DNA from: CAYWGR01 sp964458015
GTDB lineage: Bacteria; Planctomycetota; Planctomycetia; Pirellulales; Thermoguttaceae
NCBI GenBank assembly: GCA_964458015.1
Contig: CAYWGR010000120.1
Span: forward strand, 1 to 17,424
DNA length: 17,424 bases
Direction of reading: 5' to 3'
Numbering within the stretch: the first letter of the stretch is position 1; every line of letters starts with the position of its first letter. The notes under the pieces were generated by a model, which saw only the letters and a list, made by a program, of their open reading frames with translations, made no database searches and had not been told where the DNA came from. A program made the position numbers and the translations under genes. Positions 14,867 through 17,424 of the stretch are shown one piece after another.

Positions 14867-14906
14867 GGGGGCTGAGGGAGGCAGCCTTGGTTCAGCGCCC
14901 TTTTTT
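14867..14906 (+). terminator. intrinsic terminator upstream of the J-like gene
   Basis: GGG-G-GCTGA (14867-14875) pairs with TCAGC-G-CCC (14892-14900), 8 pairs with one mismatch, and is followed directly by TTTTTT (14901-14906). It ends 65 bases before the start codon at 14972. It would end transcription coming from the integrase side or form the end of the structured RNA. Confidence 0.6.
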
Positions 14907-14971
14907 AATTTCTTGGTACAAATCAACGAACGATTTGCATTGAGGACCATATTCGTCAGCGGGGAAAAAAC

Positions 14972-17092
14972 ATGCTCTCATCCAAAACCTTCGACCCTTA
15001 TCACAAATGGCTCGGAATTCGCCCCGAAGAACAACCAGCCAATTACTACCGGTTGTTGGGAATTGCACTTTTTGAAGATGATGTTGATACCATCGCCGGT
15101 GCTGCCGATCAGCGTATGACCCACGTTCGGTCGTTCCAGGCCGGCAACTATGCTGCATTGTCACAACGCATCCTCAACGAGATTGCAGCGGCAAGAGTGT
15201 GTCTGCTGACCCCACAAAAGAAGGCAGCATATGATCAATCTCTCCAGGCAAGATTCATACCACCATCTCCTCCGGTGGATTTGCCGGTTGATGATATTCC
15301 CAACATAGGATACTCATCCACGTACAAGCAGCATAAAAAACAAACGCCCTTGTGGATGCCCTGGGCGGTTGTCTGCGTTGGCGGATTGGTGTTGATGATA
15401 ATTTTCACGGTCATTGCAAAAAGTGGTCGGGATGAACAGGCGGTGGCGAAGACACCAACAACCGCAATGCCCCAGCCTGCTTCCCCGAAGATTGAACCGA
15501 AGAAGGTGACGCCGAAAGTTGAACCTAAACCACAGCCGAAGGTCAAAGAAAAGGCGGATTCTGAGCCGATTACTGAAACACCGCCGTCTGAAACAAAACT
15601 AGAACCCGCAAAGTTGAAGTTGGTTGTGCTCAAAAACCCCGATCCCTTGCCAGAGGTCGAAGCTCCCAAGACAAAAGAACCGGCAAAACCACAACCAGAA
15701 CAACCATTCAAAGAAAAACTCCCAATTCCAGATGATGCCGCTCAAGAAAAAGTCATGGCAACCATTCGGGATATCTATAAGGATGACTACAAGGACAGGA
15801 CCGCTCTTGCAAATAAGCTGTTTCAGAGGGCCACAGAGACGCAAGATACCACAGAGCGTTTCGTCCTGTTGCAGGAAGCGAAGGACTTGGCTTCTGAAAC
15901 TTGGCAGGGCAAACTAGCATTTGATGTCATTGATGTGATGGCGAAGGAATATGAGATCAGTGGCCCATCAATGAAAGTAGAAGTATTTGAGCAGGCGGTT
16001 AAGAAGCCACGCATTTCCCCTGAACAGAAAATCGCAATCGCTAAAGTAGCATTAGAGGTGATTGATGCAGCAATTGGCGAAGACAAGTTCGATGTAGCCA
16101 AAAAAGCAGGCAGGATCGCCAGTCAGTTGGTTCGCCAAACGAACAACAAAGACCTTCTCCAAGAAATTGTGGCAAAAGGCAAGGACGTTGGGATAGCGGC
16201 AAAGGCGTATGCCGATGCCCAAAAGGCGATGGCCACATTAAAGGGAATGCCTGATGATCCCGAAGCGAATCTGATTGTAGGCAAGTATTTGTGCTTCAAT
16301 AAAGGCAATTGGAAAAAAGGATTGCCGATGTTGGCAAAGGGCAGCGATGACACATTTAAGGCATTGGCGGCGAAGGATGTTGCCGGTGCTGCCAATGCCA
16401 ACGAGCAGGTGAAATTGGGGGATGCTTGGTGGGATGTGGCCAACGTGCAGGAAGGTATGGCCAAGAAACAAGTCGAGGACCGTGCGTGTTATTGGTATCG
16501 GCAAGCTTCACCGAACCTTTCGGGATTGACGAAAGACAAGGTGGAAAAGCGAATCAATAAAATACAAGTTGGCAATGATAGCATTGTTGACCTTTTGTTA
16601 TACACCCAGGGCAAAGCAGGGAAAGGCGGTCTTACTCTAGGTCCATCATCCACCCCGAGTACAGTTGCGATCTCGTATAAACCCTCTGGTGAATACGATT
16701 TGATGCTCGTCTTCACAACCAATCGGGTTCAATCGTTTTCTGACTTCCTCGTGAACGTACCCTTTGCAGAAAAGATATATTGCTTCTGTGTACGATGGTC
16801 GCAGGGGCAAGATCAGCTTGGGTTCTTCAAATTAGATAAGAGGCTTGAGGCAACAGTTCTTCCGTCGAACCTGAAGCCAGGCACCAAATATACATTGCTC
16901 CTGAAAATACGAAAACTGGGAGTTAAGGCGTATCTCGACGGAAAGCTGGTATGTGATAACGAATATGGTAATCTGCATGGCAGGGCTGGCAGCGAATTGT
17001 CCTTTGTGACATCGCCTGGAGGTAATCAAACGGTAATCCATCAGGCATCGGTACGCAAAGTTTCATCAGGAACAACTGCTAACTCCCCATGA
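14972..17092 (+). CDS. membrane-anchored J-like protein with helical repeats and a LamG-like domain
   Basis: 706 residues; the ATG at 14972 follows GCGGGG at a usable distance. Residues 6-90 form a J-like domain: PYHKWLGIRPEEQPANYYRL, then a helix with MTHVRSFQAG, then LNEIAAARVCLLTPQKKAAYD. The HPD tripeptide needed to stimulate Hsp70 is absent, so it is probably a scaffold. One membrane segment lies at about 127-147. A Pro/Lys/Glu-rich linker (155-250) follows, then a long helical part (about 255-525) with TPR-like pairs, including ANLIVGKYLCFNKGNWKKGL and a WYRQASPNLSG segment. The C-terminal 170 residues are beta-rich (YDLMLVFTTNRVQSFSDFLV, later KAYLDGKLVCDNEYG), the pattern of a concanavalin/LamG-like sandwich that binds sugars. 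From memory, this J-like start with a membrane anchor is frequent in planctomycetes. Topology predicts the J-like part inside and the sandwich outside. Function unknown. Confidence 0.78.
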   Translation: MLSSKTFDPYHKWLGIRPEEQPANYYRLLGIALFEDDVDTIAGAADQRMTHVRSFQAGNYAALSQRILNEIAAARVCLLTPQKKAAYDQSLQARFIPPSPPVDLPVDDIPNIGYSSTYKQHKKQTPLWMPWAVVCVGGLVLMIIFTVIAKSGRDEQAVAKTPTTAMPQPASPKIEPKKVTPKVEPKPQPKVKEKADSEPITETPPSETKLEPAKLKLVVLKNPDPLPEVEAPKTKEPAKPQPEQPFKEKLPIPDDAAQEKVMATIRDIYKDDYKDRTALANKLFQRATETQDTTERFVLLQEAKDLASETWQGKLAFDVIDVMAKEYEISGPSMKVEVFEQAVKKPRISPEQKIAIAKVALEVIDAAIGEDKFDVAKKAGRIASQLVRQTNNKDLLQEIVAKGKDVGIAAKAYADAQKAMATLKGMPDDPEANLIVGKYLCFNKGNWKKGLPMLAKGSDDTFKALAAKDVAGAANANEQVKLGDAWWDVANVQEGMAKKQVEDRACYWYRQASPNLSGLTKDKVEKRINKIQVGNDSIVDLLLYTQGKAGKGGLTLGPSSTPSTVAISYKPSGEYDLMLVFTTNRVQSFSDFLVNVPFAEKIYCFCVRWSQGQDQLGFFKLDKRLEATVLPSNLKPGTKYTLLLKIRKLGVKAYLDGKLVCDNEYGNLHGRAGSELSFVTSPGGNQTVIHQASVRKVSSGTTANSP

Positions 17093-17112
17093 CTGGTCGG
17101 ATTGAACGAACC

Positions 17113-17140
17113 GCCCACTCCTCGCTTGCGAGGAGTGGGC
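17113..17140. terminator. perfect 13-base-pair hairpin between convergent genes
   Basis: GCCCACTCCTCGC and GCGAGGAGTGGGC are perfect inverted repeats separated by TT. The hairpin sits 20 bases after the stop of the J-like gene and 19 bases after the stop of the convergent small gene. It is a plausible bidirectional terminator, although it lacks a T run. Confidence 0.55.
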
Positions 17141-17159
17141 CTGTCCCATCGAAACTCCT

Positions 17160-17306
17160 CTACATCCACCTGAGTAATTTCGCAACCACCCACAATACAA
17201 CACCAAGCGGAATACTGAACAGCAAAGTTGTCAGTGCTCCTGGCAGGCCAAAAAGCAGGGCAATGCCAACCACAATCACGGTTGCTAAAATCATAGTTTT
17301 TTCCAT
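17160..17306 (-). CDS. 48-residue membrane protein, function unknown
   Basis: The minus strand from the ATG at 17306 encodes MEKTMILATVIVVGIALLFG, then LPGALTTLLFSIPLGVVLWV, then VAKLLRWM and a TAG stop. AAAGGAGAG lies directly upstream at good spacing, one of the best ribosome binding sites in the window. Two hydrophobic segments (about 5-20 and 24-42) are separated by a G-L-P-G turn, followed by a short basic tail, so it is likely a two-pass hairpin in the inner membrane with both ends inside. No family recognised. It could be a subunit of a larger membrane complex or a small toxin-like protein; nothing visible decides. It lies between two strong hairpins, behind the end of another minus-strand gene. 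Confidence 0.65.
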   Translation of the reverse strand: MEKTMILATVIVVGIALLFGLPGALTTLLFSIPLGVVLWVVAKLLRWM

Positions 17307-17336
17307 TGTATCTCTCCTTTGTGAACAAATGGGACA

Positions 17337-17367
17337 AAGCCCCTCACGGCTTCGCCGTGAGGGGCTT
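17337..17367 (-). terminator. 14-base-pair hairpin, terminator of the gene entering from the right
   Basis: AAGCCCCTCACGGC and GCCGTGAGGGGCTT are perfect inverted repeats around a 3-base loop. It starts 8 bases beyond the stop codon of the minus-strand gene at 17376 and ends 30 bases before the small membrane-protein gene. A terminator is the simplest reading; a TTT follows on the minus strand. Confidence 0.55.
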
Positions 17368-17375
17368 CCCTCCCT

Positions 17376-17424
17376 CTAATAAACCAGACGTTCCACTGCT
17401 TCCCCCAACTGATCCTCTCGTCGC
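17376..17424 (-). CDS. 3' end of a gene entering from the right edge
   Basis: The minus strand frame reads RREDQLGEAVERLVY and stops at TAG (17378-17376). The sequence looks like a charged amphipathic helix, and the strong hairpin just behind the stop supports a real gene end. Only 15 residues are visible, so nothing can be said of the function. Confidence 0.45.
   Translation of the reverse strand, partial: RREDQLGEAVERLVY

Noticed and set aside
14699..14906. Retron or group II intron RNA
   Set aside because: No reverse transcriptase gene is in the window, and no domain V-like hairpin (AGC...GUU catalytic triad) could be recognised.
14793..15119. 108-codon plus-strand frame starting with TTG
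   Set aside because: It runs through the long hairpin, the terminator and the start of the J-like gene in another frame; the codons are explained by the palindrome.
17041..17337. 98-codon minus-strand frame
   Set aside because: It crosses the hairpin at 17113-17140 and the end of the J-like gene; the frame with the ATG at 17306 has a good ribosome binding site and a sensible membrane protein.
1..17424. CRISPR array, rRNA genes, complete insertion sequence with transposase
   Set aside because: I looked for regularly spaced repeats, rRNA signatures and transposase motifs and saw none.

Overview
The window looks like a chromosome segment of a planctomycete (Pirellulales/Gemmatales type). This rests on family content recalled from experience, not on a search: a Gln/Gly/Ser-rich secreted protein with a conserved C-terminus, FecR-like half-domains behind a transmembrane anchor, a double SPOR-like secreted protein, a DUF2961/GH172 protein, a variant leucine-rich-repeat membrane protein, an NCGMT-type tyrosine integrase and a J-like protein with a LamG-like end.

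Positions 1-10474 read as resident chromosome and are visibly GC-rich. After the tail of one gene (1-53) and a low-complexity exported protein (166-990) come seven minus-strand genes: a FecR-like membrane protein, a TrmH/SpoU RNA methyltransferase, an OPT-family transporter directly behind rdgB/HAM1, a secreted SPOR-like protein, and a ribulokinase whose start codon overlaps the stop codon of an exported DUF2961 (GH172) protein. The last pair suggests a sugar route: GH172 trims arabino- or fructofuranosides outside the cytoplasm, and the kinase phosphorylates a derived ketopentose. Two intergenic regions carry strong structure: a run of hairpins at 3022-3199 and a MITE-like inverted repeat at 6153-6329.

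Positions 10475-12799 form a boundary zone on the plus strand with lower GC. It holds two overlapping membrane-protein genes, the second with variant leucine-rich repeats, and a small soluble protein (possibly DUF6717).

From about 12800 to the right edge I read an integrative element. It opens with the 3' part of a tRNA gene on the minus strand, a likely att site. Next come a palindrome, three direct repeats, a good sigma70-like promoter and a tyrosine recombinase whose first catalytic Arg appears to be Thr. Behind it lie a fragment resembling the RNA polymerase alpha C-terminal domain, about 210 bases of stacked hairpins ending in an intrinsic terminator (candidate non-coding RNA or leader), a 706-residue membrane-anchored J-like protein, and a 48-residue membrane protein with a strong ribosome binding site. 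The tail of another minus-strand gene ends the window. The tRNA orientation predicts that the intact tRNA and the other end of the element lie beyond the right edge.
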